A DNA stretch of 38,159 nucleotides, from positions 1-38,159 of the forward strand of contig CAMWLV010000020.1 in NCBI GenBank assembly GCA_947175175.1. Direction: 5' to 3'. The stretch comes from an uncultured Lachnospiraceae bacterium. GTDB taxonomy: Bacteria > Bacillota > Clostridia > Lachnospirales > Lachnospiraceae. Within the stretch, counting starts at the first letter, position 1, and each line of letters opens with the position of its first letter. The position numbers and the translations under genes are program-made. The notes under the pieces were generated by a model. The model had not been told where the DNA came from and ran no database searches. It worked only from the letters and a program-made list of their open reading frames with translations. This document shows, piece by piece, positions 1-8,148 of the stretch.

Positions 1-141
1 GACGAAGCAGAGGAGTACGAAGAACCACAGGAATACGATGAAGCTGAAGCATATGAGGAACCACAGGAGTATAATGCAATAGAGAAGTATGAGGAACCAC
101 AGGAATACGACGAAGCAGAGGAGTATGAAGCACTAGAGGAA
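1..141 (+). repeat. 36-bp tandem repeat coding for an acidic 12-residue unit
   Basis: Four consecutive 36-bp units begin at 1, 37, 73 and 109 and encode DEAEEYEEPQEY, DEAEAYEEPQEY, NAIEKYEEPQEY and a degenerate fourth copy, DEAEEYEALEED. The array probably continues upstream of the window. The unit is a multiple of three, so copy-number change would lengthen or shorten the cytoplasmic tail of the lysozyme without a frameshift. Confidence 0.85.
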
Positions 142-3100
142 GATGAGTCGCTGTACAGTACCAAGAAAATTGATATCGAAATCTATATTCCAACGGAAGA
201 TGAGTCATTATACAGTACCAGGGAAATTGATCTAGAGCTCTATGAGCCAGACGATTACGCAGAGGATACAGAGAGCTATTATGAGAATGCGGAAGAAGAC
301 ATTTATGAGGAAGGCGAGGCAGAGTATTATGCATCTGACGAATACTATGAAGATGAGTATGTGAATGAGGAGTTTGTCGAGGAAGCATATGTTGACGAGG
401 AGTATATTGAGGAAGAATATGTGAATGAAGAGTATGACGAGGACTCTTTTGATATTGCATATGGTGATTTTGAGGCGGATTATGAGCCTGATGATGTGCT
501 GTATGAGGATGATGGGGGGGAGGAACTGCTTGGTTTCTGGCAGAGAGTAAAAATGCGGCTCAGTCATTTGACTGCCTTTGACGCAGTCCTTGCGTCCACA
601 GGTGTCGTTGTTCTAGTGGTCGCTTTCGTGATTCTGAGTATGTTTTTGCAGTCGAGACAGATCAACAAGCAGATTGAAGCGCTTGCACCTCTGGGGAATG
701 AACTCAAGGAGATGGGAATTGTAGGCGGTGATGGTCTGTTTGCCATGACAGATGCTGCACTCTCAGGAAATTTTGCACAGACAGCAGACCAGGAAGAGCT
801 TAACGCAGAGGATACATCTTCGATTGAGGTGATCGACATACCAGAGTCAACAAAAGTGAATGTCAGCTTTGTGTCTGTAGAGAAAGATTTAAAGATACGT
901 TTTACAGATGTCAATACAGGGGAACTGATCACAGGAACGGTTTTTGAGGTGACATTGACGAACGCAGCAGGAAAGCAGCTTGTCCTCACGGACGATGATA
1001 TGGATGGAATTATCTATGCGCAGAATGTGAACGCAGGGGTGTTTGATGCAGTTGTGACCTCGACGGACAAATACAAGTTCCCAGCCATAGCACAGCAGGT
1101 TACAGTCAAGGATAAAGTTGAGTATGTGGTGATCAATGTGCAGGATGAGGTAAAGACAGAGAAGCAGATCAATGTGGCGGCCGAGGATACGGAGAAAAAT
1201 GTCGCGGCAGCGGAGGCGGAGATACTCAAAGACACTGTGGAGTGGGTGGAGTCGACCAAGACACCTGTGAGCGGTTCGGAGAGTTATCTATTGGTGGATA
1301 AAAATACGATTGCGGATCCATCACAGGTATCAAAGGCAGCGGCGAGAATGCTGTTTGACACATTAAGTGTGACGCTGGAACCATCGAATGTGACTTTGAG
1401 CGTAGGTTCAAGCATTGACCTAAAAGGGAAGGAATTTGCGAATGTAACAGAGGGGGATATAGAGTATCAATACACAGCCGAGTGGAAAAGTTCAAATGAC
1501 AGCGTTGCGTCAGTGAGCGGCGGAAAGGTGACTGCAAGGGCTGCGGGAGAAGCGGTTATCACCTATACCGTTACCAGAAAAACGATCACGACGACGTATG
1601 TATCCAAGGAACCTGTCGAGGAGATTTTGGAGATATCCGTTGATAAGTATAAGAATGAATTGTCTGAAACGGAGAGAGGGAAATGCACTGAGATTAAGGA
1701 TGATTCTGGACAGATAACAGGTTATACATTCAAGAAGACAACAGAGCAGGAGCCAGAGAAAAAGACAAGCGAGACGACGGAGAGTGCCAGCGCAGAGTGT
1801 AAGATCACTGTTGAGCCGGCAAAGATCACATCTGGCAGTCTGGAATTGTCCAAGAGTGCAGACAGCTGTGCAGTCGGCGCGACGCTGACTGTGAAGCCGT
1901 CAAAACTTGTGTATACAAAGCAGGATGGAAGTACGGAGACTCTCACCAGTAATTTCCCGTCTATTGCGTGGGAAAGCGCTGACAAAACAATCGCGACTGT
2001 TGGAACAGATGGTGTAGTGACAGGTGTGAAAGCGGGAAAAGTACATATTACAGGCAGGGTTACAGGCGTCAATGGAGCGGACGGTAAGGAGCTGGATATC
2101 CGATGCAGTGTGGAGATCAGTGTTACCGAGGCAGTAGACCTTGTACTAACACTTGACAGGACAAACGATGTGTATCTTGCAGTAGGGGGCTCTACAACGC
2201 TTGTGGCAACAGTAACGAATTATAAGTCTGATGCGGGAGTGACATGGGAGACTTCTGACAAAAACGTTGCAACGGTCAATGAAAAGGGTGTTGTGACCGG
2301 TGTAGCGGCAGGAAGCGTGAAGATCACAGCGACTACGAAGGAAAAGGATAAGAGTGGAAAGCAGAAACAGGCGACCTGCGTCGTGACAGTCAATTCCAAT
2401 GCAACATCTGACACGACGACAAAGCTGAAGGATAAGAACGGGAACCAGATCTATGTCAAAAATTCAGACGGCAGCTACAGGGAGGCAGTCTATGCAGACT
2501 ATTTCACCAGCTCTGAATTTTATATCGTGGCACAGTCAAATTATGTGTATACAGGGTGGCAGACGATCAATGGAAAGACTTATTACTATGACAAGAATGG
2601 CAATGTTGTGACCGGAACTCAGATCATTCAGGGTGTTACCTACAACTTTGGCACAGACGGGGCGATTGCGACAACGGTCAACGGATCGACGTTTGGGATC
2701 GATGTTTCAAGGCACAATGGAACAATTGACTGGAATGCAGTCAAGGCATCGGGTGTCGATTATGTCATTATCCGCTGCGGTTACAGGGGATCTTCCACAG
2801 GCGCACTGATCGAGGACCAAAACTTCAAGACGAACATCAAGGGTGCCACGGCGGCGGGGCTGAAAGTCGGTGTGTATGTGTTCTCTCAGGCAGTCAATGA
2901 AGTTGAGGCAGTCAAGGAGGCATCACTGGCAGTGAGTCTTGTAAAAGGTTATAACCTAACCTATCCGATTTTTATCGACACGGAGGCAAGCGGCGGCAGG
3001 GCTGATAAGATCGACAAGGCGACGCGTACCGCGGTGGTGAATGCGTTCTGCCAGACGGTTTCCAGCGCAGGATATCAACCTGGAATTTATGCATCAAAAA

Positions 3101-3282
3101 CGTGGTTTGAGGACAAACTGAATATGGGTGCGGTTGGCAGCTGCAGGATATGGCTCGCACAGTATTCCGCGGCACCTACATATACAGGAAGAAAGTATGA
3201 TATGTGGCAGTATTCCAGCAAGGGTAAGATCAGCGGGATCAGCACGGCTGTTGACCTGAACTACAGTTACTTAGGGTATTAG
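1..3282 (+). CDS. Membrane-anchored GH25 lysozyme with Big2 and cell-wall-binding domains (5' partial)
   Basis: The frame is open from base 1, so the start lies upstream; the GTG at 361 is internal. At least 1093 residues are encoded. In window codon numbers: an acidic, Tyr-rich tail with tandem repeats (1 to about 190); one membrane helix (about 196-216, bases 586-648); a small beta domain (about 290-385); three Big2 Ig-like domains (about 450-800); two cell-wall-binding repeats (around 850-895, with GWQTINGKTYYYD); and a GH25 domain from about 899. GH25 catalytic residues are visible: D901 in GIDVS and D993/E995 in FIDTE, plus DMWQYSS near the end. GH25 enzymes cleave the MurNAc-GlcNAc bond of peptidoglycan. 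With no signal peptide in view, the tail should be cytoplasmic and the rest outside (inference). Its role may be to remodel the wall where polymer is attached. Function is firm; full length is unknown. Confidence 0.93.
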   Translation, partial: DEAEEYEEPQEYDEAEAYEEPQEYNAIEKYEEPQEYDEAEEYEALEEDESLYSTKKIDIEIYIPTEDESLYSTREIDLELYEPDDYAEDTESYYENAEEDIYEEGEAEYYASDEYYEDEYVNEEFVEEAYVDEEYIEEEYVNEEYDEDSFDIAYGDFEADYEPDDVLYEDDGGEELLGFWQRVKMRLSHLTAFDAVLASTGVVVLVVAFVILSMFLQSRQINKQIEALAPLGNELKEMGIVGGDGLFAMTDAALSGNFAQTADQEELNAEDTSSIEVIDIPESTKVNVSFVSVEKDLKIRFTDVNTGELITGTVFEVTLTNAAGKQLVLTDDDMDGIIYAQNVNAGVFDAVVTSTDKYKFPAIAQQVTVKDKVEYVVINVQDEVKTEKQINVAAEDTEKNVAAAEAEILKDTVEWVESTKTPVSGSESYLLVDKNTIADPSQVSKAAARMLFDTLSVTLEPSNVTLSVGSSIDLKGKEFANVTEGDIEYQYTAEWKSSNDSVASVSGGKVTARAAGEAVITYTVTRKTITTTYVSKEPVEEILEISVDKYKNELSETERGKCTEIKDDSGQITGYTFKKTTEQEPEKKTSETTESASAECKITVEPAKITSGSLELSKSADSCAVGATLTVKPSKLVYTKQDGSTETLTSNFPSIAWESADKTIATVGTDGVVTGVKAGKVHITGRVTGVNGADGKELDIRCSVEISVTEAVDLVLTLDRTNDVYLAVGGSTTLVATVTNYKSDAGVTWETSDKNVATVNEKGVVTGVAAGSVKITATTKEKDKSGKQKQATCVVTVNSNATSDTTTKLKDKNGNQIYVKNSDGSYREAVYADYFTSSEFYIVAQSNYVYTGWQTINGKTYYYDKNGNVVTGTQIIQGVTYNFGTDGAIATTVNGSTFGIDVSRHNGTIDWNAVKASGVDYVIIRCGYRGSSTGALIEDQNFKTNIKGATAAGLKVGVYVFSQAVNEVEAVKEASLAVSLVKGYNLTYPIFIDTEASGGRADKIDKATRTAVVNAFCQTVSSAGYQPGIYASKTWFEDKLNMGAVGSCRIWLAQYSAAPTYTGRKYDMWQYSSKGKISGISTAVDLNYSYLGY
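142..255 (+). repeat. 57-bp tandem duplication in the lysozyme tail
   Basis: Two 57-bp (19-codon) copies lie at 142-198 and 199-255. Both begin DESLYST and continue with a similar pattern: KKIDIEIYIPTE in the first, REIDLELYEPDD in the second. This is a second, independent repeat class directly after the 36-bp array, in frame with the lysozyme. Confidence 0.85.
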
Positions 3283-3284
3283 GG

Positions 3285-3313
3285 TTGCATTATTGCCAAA
3301 TTTAGGATAAAAT
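3285..3313 (+). promoter_or_regulatory. Putative sigma-A promoter for the rfbB operon
   Basis: TTGCAT at 3285-3290, a 17-bp spacer, then TAAAAT at 3308-3313, in the gap between the lysozyme stop and rfbB. The -10 box and spacing are good; the -35 box matches the consensus only in its first three bases. A GGAGG ribosome site follows at 3338-3342. Confidence 0.45.
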
Positions 3314-3352
3314 GAGATGTACGATTAAATTTCATGTGGAGGTATATATTTG

Positions 3353-4429
3353 ATGAGAACTTATTTGGTGACTGGCGGTGCAGGCTTTATCGGATCAAAC
3401 TACATTCATTATATGTTTCGAAAATATGATAAAGAGATCAGGATCATCAATGTGGATGTACTGACTTATGCTGGAAATCTTGAGAACCTGAAGGATATAG
3501 AAGACAGGGATAACTATACATTTATCAAGGCGGACATTACGGACAAGGAAGCGATCGCAAAGATTTTTGCGGAGAATGACATTGACCGGGTAGTTCATTT
3601 TGCGGCGGAGAGTCATGTGGACAGGAGCATTAAGAATCCGGAAGTATTTGTGCAGACCAATGTACTTGGCACAGCCGTGATGCTCAACTGTGCAAAGGCG
3701 GCATGGGAGCTTCCTGACGGGAGCTTTCAGGCAGACAAGAAGTTTCTCCATGTGTCGACAGATGAAGTATACGGTTCTCTTGAGGAGGATGGCGGGTACT
3801 TTTATGAGACTACCCCATATGCGCCGCACAGCCCATATTCCGCGAGTAAGGCGTCTTCGGACATGCTTGTGAGGTCTTATATGGACACTTACAAATTTCC
3901 GGCAAATATTACAAACTGTTCGAATAACTATGGACCATATCAGTTTCCAGAGAAGTTTATTCCGCTGATCATCAACAATGCACTGCAGGGAAAAAATCTT
4001 CCAGTGTACGGGGATGGAAAAAATGTGCGTGACTGGCTTTATGTCGAGGATCACGCAAAGGCGATTGACATGGTGCAGGAAGAGGGGAGATTATTTGAGA
4101 CTTATAACATAGGCGGACACAACGAAAAGCAGAATATTGAGATTATCAATATTATTCTTGAAACGCTTCAGGAGCAGCTTGCCGATGATGATCCGAGAAA
4201 GAAACTTGTATCGAAGGATCTGATCACGTATGTTGAGGACAGAAAAGGACACGACAGACGTTATGCGATCGCGCCGGATAAAATCAAGGCAGAGATTGGG
4301 TGGGAGCCGGAGACGATGTTCAAAGACGGTATCAGACAGACGATTCAGTGGTATTTTGATCATGATGAATGGATGAAGAATGCGACAAGCGGCGATTACC
4401 AGAAGTACTATGCTGAAATGTATAAATAA
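3353..4429 (+). CDS. rfbB: dTDP-glucose 4,6-dehydratase
   Basis: Converts dTDP-glucose to dTDP-4-keto-6-deoxyglucose, the second step of dTDP-L-rhamnose synthesis, in the cytoplasm using bound NAD+. Extended SDR features are clear: an N-terminal dinucleotide-binding GGAGFIGSN, STDEVYG in the active-site region, and the catalytic Tyr/Lys pair in YSASK. The product is 358 residues, normal for RfbB. ATG 3353 is chosen, with GGAGG at 3338-3342 ten bases upstream; an in-frame TTG at 3350 would add one residue and has tighter spacing. First gene behind the putative promoter at 3285; rfbA follows after 118 bp. Confidence 0.96.
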   Translation: MRTYLVTGGAGFIGSNYIHYMFRKYDKEIRIINVDVLTYAGNLENLKDIEDRDNYTFIKADITDKEAIAKIFAENDIDRVVHFAAESHVDRSIKNPEVFVQTNVLGTAVMLNCAKAAWELPDGSFQADKKFLHVSTDEVYGSLEEDGGYFYETTPYAPHSPYSASKASSDMLVRSYMDTYKFPANITNCSNNYGPYQFPEKFIPLIINNALQGKNLPVYGDGKNVRDWLYVEDHAKAIDMVQEEGRLFETYNIGGHNEKQNIEIINIILETLQEQLADDDPRKKLVSKDLITYVEDRKGHDRRYAIAPDKIKAEIGWEPETMFKDGIRQTIQWYFDHDEWMKNATSGDYQKYYAEMYK

Positions 4430-4444
4430 TAAGGTTAAGTTACA

Positions 4445-4477
4445 GGGAACGTCAGTATCGAAAGGTAGGGCGTTCCC
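4445..4477 (+). other. Inverted repeat upstream of rfbA
   Basis: GGGAACG at 4445-4451 pairs perfectly with CGTTCCC at 4471-4477 across a 19-base loop, in the 118-bp gap between rfbB and rfbA. There is no T-run after it, so it is not a typical terminator. It may affect mRNA stability or be chance. Confidence 0.3.
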
Positions 4478-4547
4478 ACTTTGGCATATGATGCACAGGG
4501 GCACATGTGGCACCTGTATGACGAAGAATGAATAAAAGGAGTAGACG

Positions 4548-5417
4548 ATGAAAGGTATTATATTAGCAGGAGGTTCCGGCACAAGGCTTTACCCACTGAC
4601 AAAGGCGATTTCAAAGCAGATCATGCCGGTATATGACAAGCCGATGATCTATTATCCGTTATCAACGCTGATGCTTGCGGGAATCAGGGATATTTTGATC
4701 ATCTCGACGCCGCGCGATCTTCCGACGTTTGAGGAATTGTTTGGCACGGGGGAACAGCTGGGGCTTCATATGGAGTACGCGGTTCAGGAGCAGCCAAGGG
4801 GACTTGCGGATGCCTTTATTATTGGTGCTGATTTTATCGGAAAGGATTCCGTGGCGCTGGTGCTCGGCGACAATATCTTTTACGGACAAAGCTTTTCAAA
4901 GCTTTTGCTGCGCGTCGCGGCAAAGGAGAGCGGTGCTACAATATTTGGATATTATGTGCGCGATCCAAGGGAGTATGGTGTTGTGGAATTTGACAAGGAC
5001 GGAAAGGCGATTTCGATTGAGGAAAAGCCGGAAAAACCAAAGAGCAACTATGCGGTGCCAGGACTTTACTTTTATGACAATGATGTGGTCGAGATTGCCA
5101 GAAATGTAAAACCATCTGCGCGGGGCGAGATCGAAATTACAAGCATCAACAATGAATATCTGCAGCGCGGAACACTGACGGTTGAGACAATGGGACGCGG
5201 TTTTGCATGGCTTGACACAGGAAATCATGATTCCCTTCTCGACGCTGCGGATTTTGTCTGTGCATTCCAGAAGAGGCAGGGGCTTTACATTTCCTGCATT
5301 GAGGAGATAGCATATAAGAGGGGCTTTATCACGAGGGAGCAGCTGTTGAAGCTCGCAGAACCGCTGATGAAGACTGATTACGGAAAGTATCTTGTAGAGG
5401 TTGCCAATGGACTCTAA
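4548..5417 (+). CDS. rfbA: Glucose-1-phosphate thymidylyltransferase
   Basis: Makes dTDP-glucose from glucose-1-phosphate and dTTP, the entry step to dTDP-rhamnose. The N-terminus has the nucleotidyltransferase signature [11 protein letters not shown] followed by [25 protein letters not shown] and [20 protein letters not shown] are further family blocks. At 289 residues it is the usual RfbA length. An AAGGAG ribosome site sits just upstream. The substrate could be supplied by the phosphoglucomutase at 18072. Its last 11 bases overlap the start of the next gene, the second GH25 lysozyme, suggesting coupled translation. Confidence 0.96.
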   Translation: MKGIILAGGSGTRLYPLTKAISKQIMPVYDKPMIYYPLSTLMLAGIRDILIISTPRDLPTFEELFGTGEQLGLHMEYAVQEQPRGLADAFIIGADFIGKDSVALVLGDNIFYGQSFSKLLLRVAAKESGATIFGYYVRDPREYGVVEFDKDGKAISIEEKPEKPKSNYAVPGLYFYDNDVVEIARNVKPSARGEIEITSINNEYLQRGTLTVETMGRGFAWLDTGNHDSLLDAADFVCAFQKRQGLYISCIEEIAYKRGFITREQLLKLAEPLMKTDYGKYLVEVANGL

Positions 5418-6717
5418 GGGGAAGAAAATCGGGATACTGTTTGTATTGTGTTCCCTGCTGGCAGTGATGACAGCGGTGGTGCTGGTGAATTACAATAAAC
5501 TTATGGGGAAAAATCCGCCCCCCGCTGCTGGAAGCAATACAGACAGTGTTTCTTATCAGGTCGTAGAAGCGGATGGAAGGGTACATGGCGCTGATTTATC
5601 GGCATTTATGAAGGACAGCGATTTTTTTGATGCCGAAGTGCCAAACGGTTCCAATCAGAGTACATATGATGAAGTGGATGAGAACGGTGAGTCCGTGCGC
5701 AGTCTCACTGTTCTGGCAAGTTCTGTGGAGCGTGATATCAGGGTGAAGATTGTCGATGACAAGGGCGATGTGGTATCAGGAGAGAAATTTGCCGTGGCGG
5801 TTGAAGACACTGGAGTGTATGTCGATGACGACAAGGACGGCGTCATACTGATTTCGGACATAAAACCCGGGGAATACAAAGTTTCCCTGAATGAGCAGCC
5901 GGGATTTAAGGTGCCGGCATCTCCTGTCAATGTCAGGGTGAAATCCATTGTGTCCTATACGGTTATCGATGATATTGACCTTTTTGTACATGAGGAGTCG
6001 GAGGTTGACATCCTCAAGGAGGATACGAAGGATAAGAAGATTGACAGCGAGGATGAGGACGATTCCCAGCACACGGCACTGCTGGACATGGAGAAGGACG
6101 AGCGTGAGAATGCTGTCAAACTCGGTATCGATGTATCAAAGTGGAATGGTGAGATTGACTGGGAGATTGTGAAAGCAGAAGGTGTTGATTTTGCGATTAT
6201 CCGCTGCGGTTACAGAGGTTCTTCTTCTGGATGGCTGATCGAGGATCCCTATTTTTATAAAAATCTGACTGGGGCAAAGAAAGCGGGAGTTAAGGTTGGC
6301 TTATATTTCTTCACACAGGCGATCAACCCTGTGGAGGCGGTCGAGGAGGCGAGTATGGTGGTCTCCCTGCTCGGTGACACTGAGATTGATTATCCGGTTT
6401 ATATTGACATAGAAGGTGCCGGAGGAAACGGAAGGGCGGACAATCTTAACGCGGCGGCAAGAACAGCAATTGCAAATGCGTTCTGCCGGACAATTCGAAA
6501 TGCCGGACTGGATGCGGGTGTGTATTCCAGCCGCTACTGGTATTACAATAACCTGCTTGTGGACGAGATGGATTCGCTAAAGATATGGCTTGCGGAGTAC
6601 CGAGATACGCCTCTGTACACTGGGCGGTATGATATGTGGCAGTACACTTCAAGCGGCAGTGTCGCTGGCATTGAGGGAAGGGTCGACTTAAATGTCAGCT
6701 ATTTGGGTATAGAATAA
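5407..6717 (+). CDS. Membrane-anchored GH25 lysozyme, compact paralog
   Basis: A 436-residue peptidoglycan muramidase. After a short basic N-terminus, one membrane helix (about residues 8-28, [19 protein letters not shown]) anchors it. A beta domain follows (about 95-190) that resembles the one in the lysozyme at the left edge, then an acidic linker and a GH25 domain from about 240. Catalytic candidates are D242 in GIDVS and D334/E336 in YIDIE. It lacks the Big2 and cell-wall-binding modules of its paralog. ATG 5407 overlaps the rfbA stop by 11 bp; a TTG at 5401 is a less likely start. Its place between rfbA and rfbC suggests co-expression with rhamnose synthesis (inference). Confidence 0.92.
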   Translation: MDSKGKKIGILFVLCSLLAVMTAVVLVNYNKLMGKNPPPAAGSNTDSVSYQVVEADGRVHGADLSAFMKDSDFFDAEVPNGSNQSTYDEVDENGESVRSLTVLASSVERDIRVKIVDDKGDVVSGEKFAVAVEDTGVYVDDDKDGVILISDIKPGEYKVSLNEQPGFKVPASPVNVRVKSIVSYTVIDDIDLFVHEESEVDILKEDTKDKKIDSEDEDDSQHTALLDMEKDERENAVKLGIDVSKWNGEIDWEIVKAEGVDFAIIRCGYRGSSSGWLIEDPYFYKNLTGAKKAGVKVGLYFFTQAINPVEAVEEASMVVSLLGDTEIDYPVYIDIEGAGGNGRADNLNAAARTAIANAFCRTIRNAGLDAGVYSSRYWYYNNLLVDEMDSLKIWLAEYRDTPLYTGRYDMWQYTSSGSVAGIEGRVDLNVSYLGIE

Positions 6718-6737
6718 GGAAAGGAATATGTGAGAAC

Positions 6738-7304
6738 ATGGGAAAGATTACAGTAGAGGAATGCATATCTGACGGGGTGGTCATAGAGGGACTCAAAGTG
6801 GTCACGCCACAGGTATTGAAAGATAACAGAGGTTATTTTATGGAGACCTACAACTATAACGATTTCAAGGAAGCAGGTATTGATCAGGTATTTGTGCAGG
6901 ATAATCAGTCAGCTTCCAAAAAAGGTGTCTTGCGAGGGCTTCATTTTCAGAAACAGTATCCGCAGGATAAGCTTGTCCGTGCAGTGCGGGGGGAAGTGTT
7001 TGATGTGGCTGTAGATTTGCGGGAAGGGTCGAAAACCTTTGGAAAATGGTTTGGTGTTCTTCTGTCAGACGAGAACAAGAAACAGTTTTTTATTCCCAAG
7101 AATTTTGCCCATGGTTTTCTGGTTTTGTCGGAATATGCAGAGTTTTGTTATAAATGTACGGATTTCTATCACCCAAATGATGAGGGGGGACTGTTGTGGA
7201 GTGATCCTGATATCGGGGTAAAATGGCCGATACCAGAGGGAATGGAGCTGATCTTTTCTGACAAGGATCAGAAATGGGGCGGAATAAAGGATTTTAAGCG
7301 ATGA
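6738..7304 (+). CDS. rfbC: dTDP-4-dehydrorhamnose 3,5-epimerase
   Basis: Epimerises C3 and C5 of dTDP-4-keto-6-deoxyglucose to give dTDP-4-keto-L-rhamnose. The 188-residue length is typical. The active-site segment GVLRGLHFQ carries the conserved His; VRGEVFDVAVDLR and FFIPKNFAHGFLVLS are standard cupin-fold blocks of the family. The stop overlaps the ATG of the exporter permease by four bases (ATGA), so the sugar pathway and the exporter are co-translated. The next enzyme, the reductase RfbD, is not found in the window. Confidence 0.95.
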   Translation: MGKITVEECISDGVVIEGLKVVTPQVLKDNRGYFMETYNYNDFKEAGIDQVFVQDNQSASKKGVLRGLHFQKQYPQDKLVRAVRGEVFDVAVDLREGSKTFGKWFGVLLSDENKKQFFIPKNFAHGFLVLSEYAEFCYKCTDFYHPNDEGGLLWSDPDIGVKWPIPEGMELIFSDKDQKWGGIKDFKR

Positions 7305-8116
7305 GAAATAGTTTGGTGGGACTGTGGCGGTCAAGGCAGCTGATCTGGAAGCTTGCGAAAAATGATTTCAAAAACCGTTTTGCAGGCTCATATCTGGGAC
7401 GTGTGTGGGCATTTGCGCAGCCTGTTGTGACCGTACTGCTGTATTGGTTTGTGTTTGGGCATATCATGATGGCGGACAAGAAGGAGCTGCTGACAGCGGG
7501 TGTGGAAGCGCCTTATGTGCTGTGGCTGACGGCGGGACTTGTGCCCTGGTTCTATTTCAGCGAGGCGGTCAGCAATGGGACAACATCTCTTCTCGAGTAC
7601 AGTTATCTGGTCAAAAAGGTTGTATTTCAGATTCGTATCATACCAGTCGTGAAGCTGATTGCAGCATCGTTTACCCATATGTTTTTTGTGGTATTTATGC
7701 TCCTGTTGTATTTTGTATATGGTTATAAACCAGATATTTACCTGCTGCAGCTGATTTATTTTAGTTTCTGCCTGTTTATATTTGTGCTGGCATTGAGCTA
7801 TACAACTTGCGCGATTGCTGTCTTTTTCCGGGATCTGATGCAGATTGTCAATATTTTCCTTCAGGTTGGCATGTGGGCAACACCGATTCTGTGGAATATC
7901 GCAATGCTGGATGGGGAACCAGTGCTTCAGGGAATCATTAAGTGCAATCCCGTCTTTTATATTGTAAATGGTTACAGGAACGCGATGTTTGCTGATACAT
8001 GGTTCTGGCAGGATGGTTATATGACAGTGTATTTCTGGGTTGTCACCGCTGCATTGTTTGGGGTGGGAACACTGATCTTTAGAAGGCTTAAAGTGCATTT
8101 TGCCGATGTGCTGTAA
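7301..8116 (+). CDS. Polysaccharide ABC exporter, permease subunit (Wzm/RgpC-like)
   Basis: A 271-residue integral membrane protein of the ABC-2 type. The N-terminal cytoplasmic part contains LAKNDFKNRFAGSYLGRVWAF, characteristic of Wzm/TagG/RgpC permeases, followed by about six hydrophobic helices (for example VTVLLYWFVFG and YLLQLIYFSFCLFIFVLAL). With the ATPase encoded next, it should move a lipid-linked polysaccharide across the membrane. It overlaps rfbC by four bases and is followed 32 bp later by the ATPase gene. Substrate inferred from context: a rhamnose-containing glycan. Confidence 0.92.
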   Translation: MRNSLVGLWRSRQLIWKLAKNDFKNRFAGSYLGRVWAFAQPVVTVLLYWFVFGHIMMADKKELLTAGVEAPYVLWLTAGLVPWFYFSEAVSNGTTSLLEYSYLVKKVVFQIRIIPVVKLIAASFTHMFFVVFMLLLYFVYGYKPDIYLLQLIYFSFCLFIFVLALSYTTCAIAVFFRDLMQIVNIFLQVGMWATPILWNIAMLDGEPVLQGIIKCNPVFYIVNGYRNAMFADTWFWQDGYMTVYFWVVTAALFGVGTLIFRRLKVHFADVL

Positions 8117-8148
8117 TGTGGCGAATAGCATAAAATACGGGGGAAACT

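Noticed and set aside
1-141. 36-bp repeats as a CRISPR array
   Set aside because: There are no spacers; the units are contiguous, degenerate and in frame with the lysozyme.
7388-8131. A 247-codon open frame on the - strand opposite the exporter permease, and similar long antisense frames at 3395-4054, 26059-26643 and 27579-28175
   Set aside because: They lie opposite well-recognised genes, have low-complexity or Cys/His-rich products without family resemblance, and lack sensible ribosome sites.
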